DNA of 64,000 nucleotides from Pseudomonas sp. PD9R (GCF_019200975.1 NZ_JAHTMR010000001.1:389400-453399); one strand, 5' to 3'; shown: positions 1 to 9,571, counted from the first letter of the stretch. Translations and numbers: made by a program. The notes: a model not told the origin generated them from the sequence alone.

Positions 1-285
1 AAACTTGGCCGCTCCCGGCGGGTGGTGCTCGGTGTGCCGCAGTTCAGTGGCTTGCGTGCGTTGCTCGCGGGCACTGAGATGATCGCCACCGTTCCTGATT
101 ATGCGGCTTGTGCGTTAGTGGAAGGGTGTGGCTTGCGGGCTGAAGATCCGCCGTTTCCCATCGACGCCGCGCAACTCTCGATGGCCTGGAGCGGGGTGCA
201 TGACAACGATCCGGCGGAGCGCTGGTTGCGGTCGCGGATCAGTCAGTTCATGTCTACGCCTGTGAACGATTCGGCTTCTGCCTGA
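1..285 (+). CDS. LysR-type regulator, C-terminal fragment (cut by window start)
   Basis: The reading frame is open from base 1 to a TGA at 283-285 and gives about 94 residues. Segments such as RRVVLGVPQFSGL, MIATVPDYAA and AWSGVHDNDPAERWLRSRI are typical of the second half of a LysR substrate-binding domain, including the final W-x-R helix. The helix-turn-helix end lies outside the window, so the inducer and targets cannot be told. A GTG at 22 is only an internal codon. A REP hairpin follows directly. Confidence 0.75.
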   Translation, partial: KLGRSRRVVLGVPQFSGLRALLAGTEMIATVPDYAACALVEGCGLRAEDPPFPIDAAQLSMAWSGVHDNDPAERWLRSRISQFMSTPVNDSASA

Positions 286-300
286 CTGCATCCGTCCCCT

Positions 301-385
301 GTTGGAGCTGCCGCAGGCTGCGATCTTTTGATCTGCTTTTTGAAAATCAAGATCAAAAGATCGCAGCCTTCGGCAGCTCCTACAG
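301..385. repeat. REP pair (inverted repeat)
   Basis: Two inverted arms of the Pseudomonas REP type (GGAGCTGCCGCAGGCTGCGATCTTTTGATC and its near complement) face each other around a short spacer. The element separates the end of the LysR gene from the end of the convergent DUF6708-like gene and can form a long transcript hairpin. Confidence 0.85.
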
Positions 386-421
386 AGGGGCGGGCAGCGT
401 GAGTTTCGGGGGCAATCCATC

Positions 422-1552
422 TCATGCCTGGCGTTTATCCTTTGGATTCAAGCGCTGCACTTCGGCAAATATCTCAGTAATGGGTCGCTGCGGCTGACGT
501 TTGTGCAGGGCGCGGACCTGTTCGCTCATCTTCAGCAATTCCGCGCTTGGCTGGGCCCATTGTTCCTTGGGCAACGGCTCGGACCATTGACGCATCACCT
601 CGGGCAAAGCTTTTTGGCCCATGACTTTGAGGCGACGCACGTCCCATTCGGTGAGGTGGTTGGGTATCGTCCACAGGGTCATCACGTGGTACAGGTACCA
701 GAAAAAACCGGACAGCCGATTGCGTAAACCGTCGCGAATTTCTTGGTGCATGCGAGCGCGGGCGTTGTAGAAGGTGTGCAGGCCTTCGTGGGGCGGGTCG
801 TTGGGGCCTTGCAGGTCTTGCGGGTCCTGGATGGCTTTGAGGTCGTGGATTTCGTATTCCATGTAACCGCGGATGGCTTCCCAGTGGCTGATGGCCAGGG
901 ACAGCCCGAAGCAGGGGAATTCAACACTGGTCAGGCGCTCGCCGTTCTGGAAACCGATGCCCATGCCGTACTGGCGGTGAATGCCGTATTGCGTGGCACC
1001 TTTGGCTTCGATGATCCAGGCCGAGAGGGATTCCCAGGGGACGAAGACGGGCTCGGTGGCACCTTCGGGCATGAAGCAGACTTCGCGGCGTTGACGGTTG
1101 AAGCGGGTGGGGATGATTTCGGCGCGTTTTTTGAAGTTGTAGTGCCAGACGGCCAGGCCGATGAGGAGCATCAAAAGGCACGATACTTGAGCGTTGTTGT
1201 AGCCTACATGAAACATTCCCGTCATTGAGTCCCAGATATCTTCCCAACCATAGCCAAAAATAACCCCTAAAAATCCAGTAAATAGCGGAAACAGAAATAC
1301 AACTGAGAATGCGACGTTCAATGGTCCTCCTAATATGACCTGCCACGAGAACACTTGCGGAGACCCTAACCCAAAGTCCATATACACCTCATTCAGCTCC
1401 CCAATATGAGAACCATGAGGTGGCAAAGGCGTCGGCAGTGGCAACGGTGCGAGGTAGGTGATTTTGCCGCTGGGAAAGGGTTCGATATCGCCCGCTTTCC
1501 GAGATGGTTCGAGATGTGGCGCAGGCAGGTCGAGCTCAAGATTGTTGGGCAT
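422..1552 (-). CDS. DUF6708-like membrane protein, copy 2 (putative T6SS immunity)
   Basis: This 376-residue protein starts at MPNNLE with a GGAG about ten bases upstream; an in-frame ATG at 1627 would add 25 residues but runs through the duplicated tail of the upstream fragment. The order is a Pro-rich N-terminus (about 1-70), two hydrophobic helices (about 75-105 and 125-145), then a soluble domain with an NRQRREVCFMPEG strand. It resembles the DUF6708 family often found beside VgrG effectors. Outside the membrane helices it is almost identical to the copy at 1697-2827; the helices differ strongly. As the last gene of a VgrG-effector operon, a role as inner-membrane immunity protein against the membrane-active effector is likely but inferred. 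Confidence 0.7.
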   Translation of the reverse strand: MPNNLELDLPAPHLEPSRKAGDIEPFPSGKITYLAPLPLPTPLPPHGSHIGELNEVYMDFGLGSPQVFSWQVILGGPLNVAFSVVFLFPLFTGFLGVIFGYGWEDIWDSMTGMFHVGYNNAQVSCLLMLLIGLAVWHYNFKKRAEIIPTRFNRQRREVCFMPEGATEPVFVPWESLSAWIIEAKGATQYGIHRQYGMGIGFQNGERLTSVEFPCFGLSLAISHWEAIRGYMEYEIHDLKAIQDPQDLQGPNDPPHEGLHTFYNARARMHQEIRDGLRNRLSGFFWYLYHVMTLWTIPNHLTEWDVRRLKVMGQKALPEVMRQWSEPLPKEQWAQPSAELLKMSEQVRALHKRQPQRPITEIFAEVQRLNPKDKRQA

Positions 1553-1700
1553 GGTCGGCCAGCTCCAGTAGTTCGGTGGGTAGCTCGTAGCGATAATCGG
1601 CCAGAGGATGGTCATCACGCTCATCACTGTTCAGGCCGATCAGGTTGATTCCGCGTTTTTCGCTGAACATCGGGTCTTCGAACACGTCCATGCCACTCAT
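1536..1700 (-). pseudogene. Remnant of the T6SS effector gene between the duplicated DUF6708 genes
   Basis: A 54-codon frame begins at an ATG overlapping the TGA of the preceding DUF6708-like gene (ATGA) and ends 17 bases inside the next one. Its product joins two pieces of the 1201-residue effector: EDPMFSEKRGINLI matches the effector's EGPVFSGKRGVNDLI near residue 435, and DERDDHPLADYR plus the ending TELLELADHAQQS match effector segments near residue 1035 and its last 13 residues. The middle is missing, so this is a scar of tandem duplication followed by deletion. It keeps the ribosome-binding and overlap context that couples the next gene. Confidence 0.7.
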
Positions 1701-2827
1701 CTGCGCCGCTTCCCCGTCGGATTCGAGCGCTGCACCTCGGCAAAAATCTCGGTGATCGGTCGCTGCGGCTGACGTTTGTGCAGGGCGCGGACCTGTTCGC
1801 TCATCTTCAGTAATTCCGCGCTTGGCTGGGCCCGTTGTTCCTTGGGCAACGGCTCGGACCATTGACGCATCACCTCGGGCAAAGCTTTTTGGCCCATGAC
1901 TTTGAGGCGACGCACGTCCCATTCAGTCAGGTAGTTGGGAATCGTCCACAGGGTCATCACGTGGTACAGGTACCAGAAGAACCCCGACAGCCGAGTGCGT
2001 TCGCCATCGCGAATTTGCTGATGCATGCGAGCGCGGGCGTTGTAGAAGGTGTGCAGGCCTTCGTGAGGCGGGTCGTTGGGGCCTTGCAGGTCTTGCGGGT
2101 CTTGAATGGCTTTGAGGTCGTGGATTTCGTATTCCATGTAACCGCGGATGGCTTCCCAGTGGCTGATGGCCAGGGACAGCCCGAAGCAGGGGAATTCAAC
2201 ACTGGTCAGGCGCTCGCCGTTCTGGAAACCGATGCCCATGCCGTACTGGCGGTGAATGCCGTATTGCGTGGCACCTTTGGCTTCGATGATCCAGGCCGAG
2301 AGAGATTCCCACGGGACGAAGACGGGCTCGGTGGCGCCTTCGGGCATGAAGCAGACTTCGCGGCGTTGACGGTTGAAGCGGGTGGGGATGATGGTGATGC
2401 GTTTTTTGATGTTGTGGTGCCAGACGGCTAGGCCGATGAATAGGAAAACGAAACCGGTTAGCAGTGCAAGACCTTTGACTTCGTGAAAGATCCCGGCAAT
2501 GGCATGGGAGATATCGCCCCAGTTCATCCCGAACAAAAAAAACAAGAACCCGCCGATTAGTGGGAACAAGAACATGATCATAAAGGTGCCGCTAAAGGGA
2601 AGTCCCAAGGTGAACTGCCACGAAAACACCTGCGGAGATCCCAATCCGAAATCCATATGCACGTCATTTAGCTCCCCAATGTGAGAACCATGAGGTGGCA
2701 ACGGTGTGGGCAGTGGCAAGGGCGCCAGATAGGTAATCTTCCCGCTCGGAAACGGTTCGATATCACCGGCCTTTCGAGATTGCTCAAGATGTGGCGTCGG
2801 CAGGGTGACCTCAATTTTGTTGGGCAT
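1697..2827 (-). CDS. DUF6708-like membrane protein, copy 1 (putative T6SS immunity)
   Basis: The 376-residue product starts at MPNKIEV; an upstream ATG at 2860 lies deep in the effector gene and lacks the good GGAG spacing. The gene overlaps the effector's stop by 17 bases, so the two are translationally coupled. Two hydrophobic helices (VFSWQFTLGLPF...FFLFGM and ALLTGFVFLFIGLAVW) precede a soluble C-terminal domain. Immediate coupling to a pore-type effector is the position expected of its cognate immunity protein, as with TsiV2 for VasX. The assignment is by context; DUF6708 itself has no established activity known to me. Confidence 0.72.
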   Translation of the reverse strand: MPNKIEVTLPTPHLEQSRKAGDIEPFPSGKITYLAPLPLPTPLPPHGSHIGELNDVHMDFGLGSPQVFSWQFTLGLPFSGTFMIMFLFPLIGGFLFFLFGMNWGDISHAIAGIFHEVKGLALLTGFVFLFIGLAVWHHNIKKRITIIPTRFNRQRREVCFMPEGATEPVFVPWESLSAWIIEAKGATQYGIHRQYGMGIGFQNGERLTSVEFPCFGLSLAISHWEAIRGYMEYEIHDLKAIQDPQDLQGPNDPPHEGLHTFYNARARMHQQIRDGERTRLSGFFWYLYHVMTLWTIPNYLTEWDVRRLKVMGQKALPEVMRQWSEPLPKEQRAQPSAELLKMSEQVRALHKRQPQRPITEIFAEVQRSNPTGKRRR

Positions 2828-5800
2828 GATCGGCCAGCTCCAGTAGCTCGGTATCCACAAGCATCATCGGCGGATGCTCGATCGCCGAGTCAAGAGGCAG
2901 GGCGGCAAAGTGCCCTTCGCCATGAGGATCGATTCGAATGACCCGCGTTTGAGATAACCACTCGCCCTGCGTATTCAAAATCTGAATGCAGACGGCCAGT
3001 TCGAGGGTTTCATTTGCCGGGCTAATTTCAGCCTTAGGGGTCAGCGGGTATTGCAGGCATAGCACCAGACCATCGGGGCTTTCCTGGACGATGCGCAGGC
3101 TGTTGGCGACTTCTTCGCTGATGACGGTTTTGCGCGCTTGCGGAGTGCCGCGGCTTTGCAGAGGCATGGAAATGCGATGGGCACCGATGCCTAAACGCTT
3201 GGCAGGTTTACCGCCCAGCGGTGGCAGGAAGTCGTTGAGCGTGGCCCTTGGCAGTACCAGATGGATGTCGCTGGGTTTGGCTTTTAGCAGCAGGTTTTTC
3301 AGCCAGGAGTCATGTTCGTTCTGACCGAGTTGCGCGTAGGGAACGTAAAACAAGAAAGCCAGATAGTTACGGTAGTCGGCCAGGGAGTGGTCACCCCGTT
3401 CATCGTTGTCCAGGCCCCAGGGCGTGGTTTGCAGCCACTTATCGTGCGCGCCGAGGTTGTAGCGGTTATAGAGCCACATACCGCTTAACTCCAGCACGGT
3501 GAACAGTGCACCGGCTAGATTGAAACGGAAGAATATCGTCGAGAGGCGCGTGCCGGCGGTGGCCCAGGCGGCAGTGCGTGCCGCCGCGTCCCGAGTAGTC
3601 AGTAATTTGTAGATGACGTGGGCAGTAGGAGTAAATCCAGCGACATTCACAGTCGCCATTCCGCCAGAACCCACCATGGCAAGCGCTGCACTGTATTGTG
3701 CCGAGCGATTTCCACTCTGAGCCGCAGTCTGCCAGTTTTGCTGATAGGTGATAAAACTCGATATTGAGGATAAGAATCCAAAAAGATAAGTAAAGCCACC
3801 CAACCCAACATGCATCTTCCCCATCTGCACATGCACACTCCTCAAGGCATGATGCTGAAGCCCCGAAACGAGTGCAGCGCTGCGTACCCTCAACGCTGTA
3901 TCTGCAAGGCTCTGCGCCAGAAGAAACCCCGCCGCCCCAGTAGTCGCCAGCGCATTGGCAAAGGGCATCCAGACTCGTTTGTCTTTGGATTGATCCATCA
4001 GCTCACGGGTTACTTCCACCAAATTCACCCCCTGCACCAAAAACACCAATAACCCCACCCCCTCGGTCTTGATCAAGCTCGCATTCGGCACACTCTGTAC
4101 CCCCAACCGGATATTCCTCAGCAACCCCCGCACTTCCTGCTGCTGCGCGGGCGGAAACACTGCCGTCACTCCCGCCCGGGCCGGTGTCGCGCCGTACAGG
4201 CGTGTCGACTGATCCGGCAGTTCCGCTATCGGGCTCAGCGCCCCGGCCAGTCGGCCTTCAAGTTCAGTCAGCGCCCCACGCACCCGCGTGATTTCGTTCT
4301 GTAGCTCAATCGCGCGCGGTGTTTTGTGGCCCTGTTGGTTTTTGTTGTGGATGAGACGTTTGCGTTCGCGGGTCAGGGTCTTGAGGTAGTCACGTTCGCT
4401 CAGCAGGTCCTTGAGGGTCGATTGCAAAGCGGCGTGTTCGGCCGGGGTGGCCACGGTGAACGTCACCCCGGTGGCTCTCGCCGCATCGAGGATCCGGATG
4501 GAGAGGGCCTTGGGCAGGCTGCGGAACAGCTCGTCGAGATCGGGGATTTTTTCCCCCGACAGGTCGAAACCTGCCAGCGCCCGGCTCAGGCCCAGGTTCA
4601 GCGCGGGGCTGAAGCTGTGTTGCGCGGCATCGGCGACGGCGCGGGAGTGTTCAGGCAAATCGTCGAGGGCCGGCAGTTGCGGTTGTTCGATTTTTTGCAG
4701 GGTTTCCAGCCAGTGCGGCAGGTTGTTGAGCAGGCCCATGCCGGCGTTGAACAGCGTGGAATATTGCGCCGCCAGCTCCGGTTGCAGGCGCAGGGGCAAG
4801 GTGTAGAACAGCGGCCGCGTCAGCTCCGGGTGTTTTTCCAGATAGTCGAGCAGCGCTTGGCTGGCGGCATCGCTGCGGCAGATGTCCTTGAGGCAGGCGT
4901 ATTCGGCGCTGAAAGTCTGGCCCAGCTGCTGCGGATCGTGCCCGTCGTAGTACCAGGCCGAGCGGTGGTAGCGACCGGCGCACACCAGATTCGTACGATC
5001 GGTGGTGATGCGTTCGAGCAGGCGGTTCCAGCGCCCGATGTCATCACGGTGACGTTCCAGCACTTCGTCCATGGCCGGGCGGTCGATCAGGTCGTTGACC
5101 CCGCGCTTGCCGCTGAACACCGGGCCTTCGAGCACGTCGCGCATACGCCGGTTCTGGTCGCGGCCGAGCTTGACCAGGGTTTGCAGGTGGCGCTCGACAA
5201 AATCGTCGGGGGCCACCGCGAAGTGTTGCCGCGTGTAGTAACGGCGGTCGGCCTCGGCGGTGGCGCGCTCGTGGGCCTTGGGATCGACGCCGTAACCGTC
5301 GAAACGGTTTCGGTCGAACGAATCTTTTAGAGCCTGATCACGCAGCTCTTGCAGTTCCGGCGATGCCGGTTCGCCCGTCGGCTCGACCTCGCCACCCTTG
5401 TTCAGGTAATCGAGCAGGGCTTTGCGGGTGTTTTCGCGATCCGGTTCGGGCAATTGCTCCAGGTCGTCAAACATCGCCCTGACCGGCGGATGGACGTTGG
5501 AATTGGCCAGCTTGTCGATGTCCTCGGCACTGAGCCGGCTCAGGGATTCGATGTAGCAGGCCAGCATGTAGTCGCGCTCGTTATTGCCCGTGTTGCTCCA
5601 CTCGTCGAGCCAACCGACCACCCGGTCCTGATACTCGGCCAGATCACGCAGCACACCGAGATCATCTTCAAGGACCAGAAACAGCGTGTCGTCCTGATAA
5701 GGGGCGCGCACCTGACCGAGAAACTCGCCGACGTGCGCGTCGCGAAAGCGCCGGGGTCGTTCCCACAAATAGGGTTCGCGCTCGTGCTCGGGGGCGTCGC

Positions 5801-6416
5801 TGACCTGTACGGTGGGTAATGGAGTGACGAACGGGTCATCGTCCCATAGCTGTTGTTCCGCAGTTGTCGCCGCGAGTTCCGCCAGCCAGCGCTTGCCTTG
5901 CTCGACGGTAAGCAGGTGCGTGCCACCGGTCAGGCAGTGCACCGGGCCGAGGTCGACGGCCTGCATGAAGTGGTCACGCTCGTCAGCACTGTCGAGCACC
6001 TGATGACATTTGGCAGCGGTCCACTGCACCTCGGCGAAGGTTACATGCAAGGTGCTGCGCCGGGAAAAAATCAGCGTCGGGCGCTCCTCGTAAGGCGCGC
6101 GCTGATCGCTGTCGACCTTGGCGCCTTTGTGCAACAGCGCACAGACCAATCCATTGCGTATCTGATACTCGTGCAAGTGCCCCGTAGCGCTGTCGATCAC
6201 ATACAACCAGCCATCGCGCAGCATGCGAATGCCCAGCGGGCGTGTCGTCAGGGTGTAAGGCAGTTGCAGTTTGGCGCTCGGGTCGAGGGGCTTTTCCACA
6301 AGGCCGTAGCACACGGGCAACAACTGCACATGGGTTTGCCGCAAGGGGCAGGCGCCGAGGGAGCCGATGGCGGTTTTGGAGGCCGCGGCGGCATCGAGGT
6401 TGGCAGGATGGGTCAT
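2811..6416 (-). CDS. T6SS effector with MIX motif, VasX/BTH_I2691 type
   Basis: The 1201-residue protein begins with a VasX-like N-terminal region. LRDGWLYVI (about residues 65-73) fits the MIX consensus hRxGhhYhh exactly, and LHVTFAEVQWT further on fits its later conserved segment. A long helical middle (about 250-770) is followed by four to five hydrophobic segments between about 780 and 1020 (for example GVGLLVFLVQGVNL, FTYLFGFLSSISSFI and AGALFTVLELSGMWLY), then a beta-rich tail of about 160 residues. This layout matches VgrG-delivered colicin-like effectors that permeabilise the inner membrane. It overlaps the DUF4123 gene by ATGA upstream and the putative immunity gene downstream. The target is inferred from family resemblance. 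Confidence 0.8.
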   Translation of the reverse strand: MTHPANLDAAAASKTAIGSLGACPLRQTHVQLLPVCYGLVEKPLDPSAKLQLPYTLTTRPLGIRMLRDGWLYVIDSATGHLHEYQIRNGLVCALLHKGAKVDSDQRAPYEERPTLIFSRRSTLHVTFAEVQWTAAKCHQVLDSADERDHFMQAVDLGPVHCLTGGTHLLTVEQGKRWLAELAATTAEQQLWDDDPFVTPLPTVQVSDAPEHEREPYLWERPRRFRDAHVGEFLGQVRAPYQDDTLFLVLEDDLGVLRDLAEYQDRVVGWLDEWSNTGNNERDYMLACYIESLSRLSAEDIDKLANSNVHPPVRAMFDDLEQLPEPDRENTRKALLDYLNKGGEVEPTGEPASPELQELRDQALKDSFDRNRFDGYGVDPKAHERATAEADRRYYTRQHFAVAPDDFVERHLQTLVKLGRDQNRRMRDVLEGPVFSGKRGVNDLIDRPAMDEVLERHRDDIGRWNRLLERITTDRTNLVCAGRYHRSAWYYDGHDPQQLGQTFSAEYACLKDICRSDAASQALLDYLEKHPELTRPLFYTLPLRLQPELAAQYSTLFNAGMGLLNNLPHWLETLQKIEQPQLPALDDLPEHSRAVADAAQHSFSPALNLGLSRALAGFDLSGEKIPDLDELFRSLPKALSIRILDAARATGVTFTVATPAEHAALQSTLKDLLSERDYLKTLTRERKRLIHNKNQQGHKTPRAIELQNEITRVRGALTELEGRLAGALSPIAELPDQSTRLYGATPARAGVTAVFPPAQQQEVRGLLRNIRLGVQSVPNASLIKTEGVGLLVFLVQGVNLVEVTRELMDQSKDKRVWMPFANALATTGAAGFLLAQSLADTALRVRSAALVSGLQHHALRSVHVQMGKMHVGLGGFTYLFGFLSSISSFITYQQNWQTAAQSGNRSAQYSAALAMVGSGGMATVNVAGFTPTAHVIYKLLTTRDAAARTAAWATAGTRLSTIFFRFNLAGALFTVLELSGMWLYNRYNLGAHDKWLQTTPWGLDNDERGDHSLADYRNYLAFLFYVPYAQLGQNEHDSWLKNLLLKAKPSDIHLVLPRATLNDFLPPLGGKPAKRLGIGAHRISMPLQSRGTPQARKTVISEEVANSLRIVQESPDGLVLCLQYPLTPKAEISPANETLELAVCIQILNTQGEWLSQTRVIRIDPHGEGHFAALPLDSAIEHPPMMLVDTELLELADHAQQN

Positions 6417-7279
6417 GTTTGTTCCCGTTCAATGGCCCAGCGTTGGGCCAGTTCAGTGGCCAGCACAACGCACTCGCCGGGTGGTTGCAGGGACGGCGCT
6501 TGCAGTAAGTGGTTGATTCGCGCGCGTTGTTCGAGTGTGGCGCCCGCGAGCCAAGCCATGACGTTGGCGTAATAGAAGAGTTCTGATTTATCGCTCAAGC
6601 CCAGGGCGTGGGCCTCATCCAGTCGCTGCTCGAGCATTGGCCAGCGCTGGAGCACGGTTTCACCGCTATGGTGTTCGGGAAAGTGACGCAGTAGATGGGC
6701 GTCGAGTTCCAGCAGCGCACGACGTCGATCGACCCGGTCCAGTGCCGCATTTTGTTCCGGGCTCAGGCGATAAGGGTTCGGCATTTCCGGGCACTCGGGC
6801 CGACGAGGGCGATGACGGTGCCAGTGGGTACTGGCACTGTCGGCGATCACTACGTCGCATAGGGGACCGAACAAACGTTGATCGCCGCTGTTGAACAGCG
6901 CCTGCATCACCGCTGCATCGGCCAGTCGCAGTAGAACGGTCTGGCCCTCGGGCAACTCGACAGTCAGCAGTTGCTTCAAATGCCGGGCGATGGAAAGTGC
7001 GGGTGCATGACTGAATAGCAGCCAGCCCCACTCGTTGTGCGCCTGTCGCAAAAAGAATTGGAAGACCGGTTCATCCGGTTGTTGGACCCTCACCAGCAGC
7101 GGTGAAATATCTCGCAGCGAAGCAAATGGCGGCCGGTCATACAGAGGGAAGATGCAGGCGTCGGGGTTGAGCTTTTTTATCCGCCCGGGCAAGTCGCTCA
7201 CGGTTGCACCGTCGAGCAACAGGAAAGCTTGTTGCGCATGCCAGGGCAGGTTTTCAGGCAGCGATGTCGAGAGGCTCAT
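6413..7279 (-). CDS. DUF4123 adaptor/chaperone for VgrG effector loading
   Basis: The 288-residue product carries the DUF4123 pattern: an N-terminal AFLLLDGA strand, IFPLYDRPPFASLRDISPLLV, and WGWLLFSHAP followed by L-x(n)-VLLRLADAAVMQALF. DUF4123 (Tap/TEC) proteins bind a particular effector and hand it to the tip of VgrG. The gene overlaps both vgrG and the effector by ATGA, so the three are made in a coupled fashion. It has no signal peptide, as expected for a cytosolic chaperone. Confidence 0.88.
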   Translation of the reverse strand: MSLSTSLPENLPWHAQQAFLLLDGATVSDLPGRIKKLNPDACIFPLYDRPPFASLRDISPLLVRVQQPDEPVFQFFLRQAHNEWGWLLFSHAPALSIARHLKQLLTVELPEGQTVLLRLADAAVMQALFNSGDQRLFGPLCDVVIADSASTHWHRHRPRRPECPEMPNPYRLSPEQNAALDRVDRRRALLELDAHLLRHFPEHHSGETVLQRWPMLEQRLDEAHALGLSDKSELFYYANVMAWLAGATLEQRARINHLLQAPSLQPPGECVVLATELAQRWAIEREQT

Positions 7280-9285
7280 GCTCGGGCAGCCTCGCAGATC
7301 AGGCAGCGTGAAGTTCGGTTTGAAATCAGGGCCTGGCGTTGCTGTACAGGGTCGAAGGTCAATTTCAGCAGGGGCAAGGCTCCCGGCATCAAAGGCTCGG
7401 CCGACATCACTGAAGCAGGGGCACCGCCCTGCAGGATCGGTACGCTACTGGAAATGCCATCCGGCCCCAACGTCAGCCAGTGACCGCCGGCCTTTACAGT
7501 CAGGTGTGCGCCGCTGGCGATGAGTGCTTGTTGTTCTGCGCTGAGATGGATTTGCTGCGTGGCACTCAACATTATCTGGGTGGCGCGGATGTGTTGGTCG
7601 CCATGAACCAGCAGATGGTCGTCCTGCCTGAGTTCGGCCAGGCGGTTGCCGTGGGTGAGGTGATGTTCGTCGCCGCGCAGATCGTGACTGCAAACGCCAC
7701 CGATCATGACATTGCGCTGGTTGTCGATTTGAACGCGCTCGTCGTTGCGTACGTGCTGGACCAGATCCCGTTGCGCTCGCAGGGCGATTTCCTCAGCCCC
7801 TTTGCGGTCCTCGATGCGCAGTTCGTTGTAGCCACCGCCACCTGGGTTGCTTTGACTGCGAAAAATGCTGCGGGTCTTCTCGGCTGGCAAATTCAATGGC
7901 ACCGGGGTGACCGCGTTGGCCAGGCAACCCAGGACAAACGGTTTGTCGGGATCTCCGTCGGTGAACCCCACCAACACTTCCATACCGACCCGCGGTATTT
8001 GCACGCTGCCATACCCGTCATGCGCCCAACCGGTCGCGACGCGTAGCCAGCAGCTTGAGTGTTCGTTGTACTGGCCATCGCGGTCCCAGGGCAGCTGAAT
8101 TTTTACTCGACCGTATCGATCACAGTAAATTTCCTCACCGGGTGGGCCGGTAACCACCGCATTCTGGTTGCCCTTAATGCGAGGCTTGGGGTGTTCCAGA
8201 GGCGGGCGGAATATCACGTCCCAAGGTGTCGCGACAAAGTGATTGCGGTAGCCCTGACTGAAGTCGTCATCGGGATGCCAGTCGCTGATCGACTCCTTCA
8301 GTACCTGAGGTTGTTTGCCAACATGTTCGACTTCGATCAACAACCACAGCCCATTCCATTCCCCGCGTGGGTGTTCGCTCATGTCAAGAAAATGCCCGCT
8401 GCGCATAACGCTTTGATCACTGCGGCCACTTGCCTGCCGGTAATCGCTGCGATGGCGTTCCAGTACACGTCTGGTTAGTTTGTTGCCGCGCTCCCGATCC
8501 GTGAACGGGCCTGGAAAGGCGTAGTCTTCAAGGTGCGGCAGCAGCGGAGTTTGGGTCTCGCTATCGAGTTGCACCCGTGGTTTTTCGAAGTTGTAATGAC
8601 GTCGACTGACATGAGTGGTACGGGCTTCGAGTCGCAGATTGAATCGGTCGATCACCGGTTGCTCAGCGACCAACCCGCTGACTTGCACGTACGCCGTTGG
8701 TTGGTGAGGTTTCGGGAAAAAGGTTTGATCGTCGCCGAATGCCAGCAGGTGCCCGTCGCAGGTGTGCTGGAAATGAAAGTGAATGCCTTCTTCTTCACAC
8801 AGCCTTTGAATGAAGTGCAGGTCGGTCTCGTCGTACTGCACGCAGTAAAGCCGTTGTGGGTACTCGATACTCAGTTGAAAGCGCCAGACATCAGACTGCA
8901 TGGCGTGGTCTTTCAGCACGTTGGCAATGATCTGCGGCACACTCAGTTGCTGGAAAATACGCAGGTTGTGGCGGTGGGCCAGATAGGCGAGGCGAGGCGC
9001 CAGGGTTATCTGATAGTGGGTCAGGCGCTTGCGTGAGTCGCCCTGGGCGACACGATAGACCTGCCCGTGAATACCGGTGCCATCGGGGCCGAAAGTCAGA
9101 AATGCCGAGCGGTGTAAAAGTGCTTCAAGATCCAGGGCGGGGTGTTCGCTGACCAGTTCGAGCTTGACCTCGTAGGGCCGGTTGAGTGATTCGGTGGCAC
9201 GGAACTCGAGCACCTGAAGGTCATGGGGAAACCCGTCAATATCGAGTGTGAAAGCGACTTGGCTGGCCGTACTGGGCATTTCCAC
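7276..9285 (-). CDS. vgrG: VgrG-type T6SS spike protein
   Basis: At 669 residues this is a full-length VgrG: a gp27-like base (about 1-370, with LEFRATESLNRPYEVKLEL and EGIHFHF), a gp5-type OB fold (GPPGEEIYCDRYGRVKIQLPWDR and WAHDGYGSVQIPRVGMEVLVGF) and a C-terminal beta-helix needle. A short tail of about 60 residues ends in CLICEAARA. No other T6SS structural gene is present, so this is an orphan vgrG island that must use a machine encoded elsewhere. It heads the minus-strand operon with the adaptor, the effector and the putative immunity genes. Confidence 0.95.
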   Translation of the reverse strand: MEMPSTASQVAFTLDIDGFPHDLQVLEFRATESLNRPYEVKLELVSEHPALDLEALLHRSAFLTFGPDGTGIHGQVYRVAQGDSRKRLTHYQITLAPRLAYLAHRHNLRIFQQLSVPQIIANVLKDHAMQSDVWRFQLSIEYPQRLYCVQYDETDLHFIQRLCEEEGIHFHFQHTCDGHLLAFGDDQTFFPKPHQPTAYVQVSGLVAEQPVIDRFNLRLEARTTHVSRRHYNFEKPRVQLDSETQTPLLPHLEDYAFPGPFTDRERGNKLTRRVLERHRSDYRQASGRSDQSVMRSGHFLDMSEHPRGEWNGLWLLIEVEHVGKQPQVLKESISDWHPDDDFSQGYRNHFVATPWDVIFRPPLEHPKPRIKGNQNAVVTGPPGEEIYCDRYGRVKIQLPWDRDGQYNEHSSCWLRVATGWAHDGYGSVQIPRVGMEVLVGFTDGDPDKPFVLGCLANAVTPVPLNLPAEKTRSIFRSQSNPGGGGYNELRIEDRKGAEEIALRAQRDLVQHVRNDERVQIDNQRNVMIGGVCSHDLRGDEHHLTHGNRLAELRQDDHLLVHGDQHIRATQIMLSATQQIHLSAEQQALIASGAHLTVKAGGHWLTLGPDGISSSVPILQGGAPASVMSAEPLMPGALPLLKLTFDPVQQRQALISNRTSRCLICEAARA

Positions 9286-9571
9286 TTTCCCTGTGTCTTA
9301 AAAAAGGCAGGGGACTTTGCGTGGATCTATCAATTGGCGCAGTCAGTTAAGTCGACTTTTAGTGTAGGACGCGTCCGTTATGCCGATGGATGCGGTCATT
9401 GATCCAATGGGTATCAGGCCGGTCTGCAGGATTGTGCACTGCAGCAATATCGCGTGAGTCGCTCTTGCAAAAAGAGCACGTACATCCAATTTTTCCCATC
9501 CTCCCTTCGGCACTATCAAACCTGTCCGCGACGCATTGACGTCGGTGGTTTTTCCTTTGTGCGAGTCGGCC
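9286..9571. other. Intergenic region between divergent vgrG and doxX operons
   Basis: About 286 bases separate two divergent operons and should carry both promoters, but I see no confident -35/-10 or -24/-12 pair. One perfect hairpin (GCTCTT/AAGAGC, five-base loop) lies at 9461-9476. Short open frames here on both strands look like chance. Confidence 0.5.

Noticed and set aside
4326..5330. 334-codon plus-strand open frame inside the T6SS effector gene
   Set aside because: It is the antisense shadow of the effector coding frame, rich in Val/Gln/Gly/Arg as expected of reversed high-GC codons, with no ribosome site or family resemblance.
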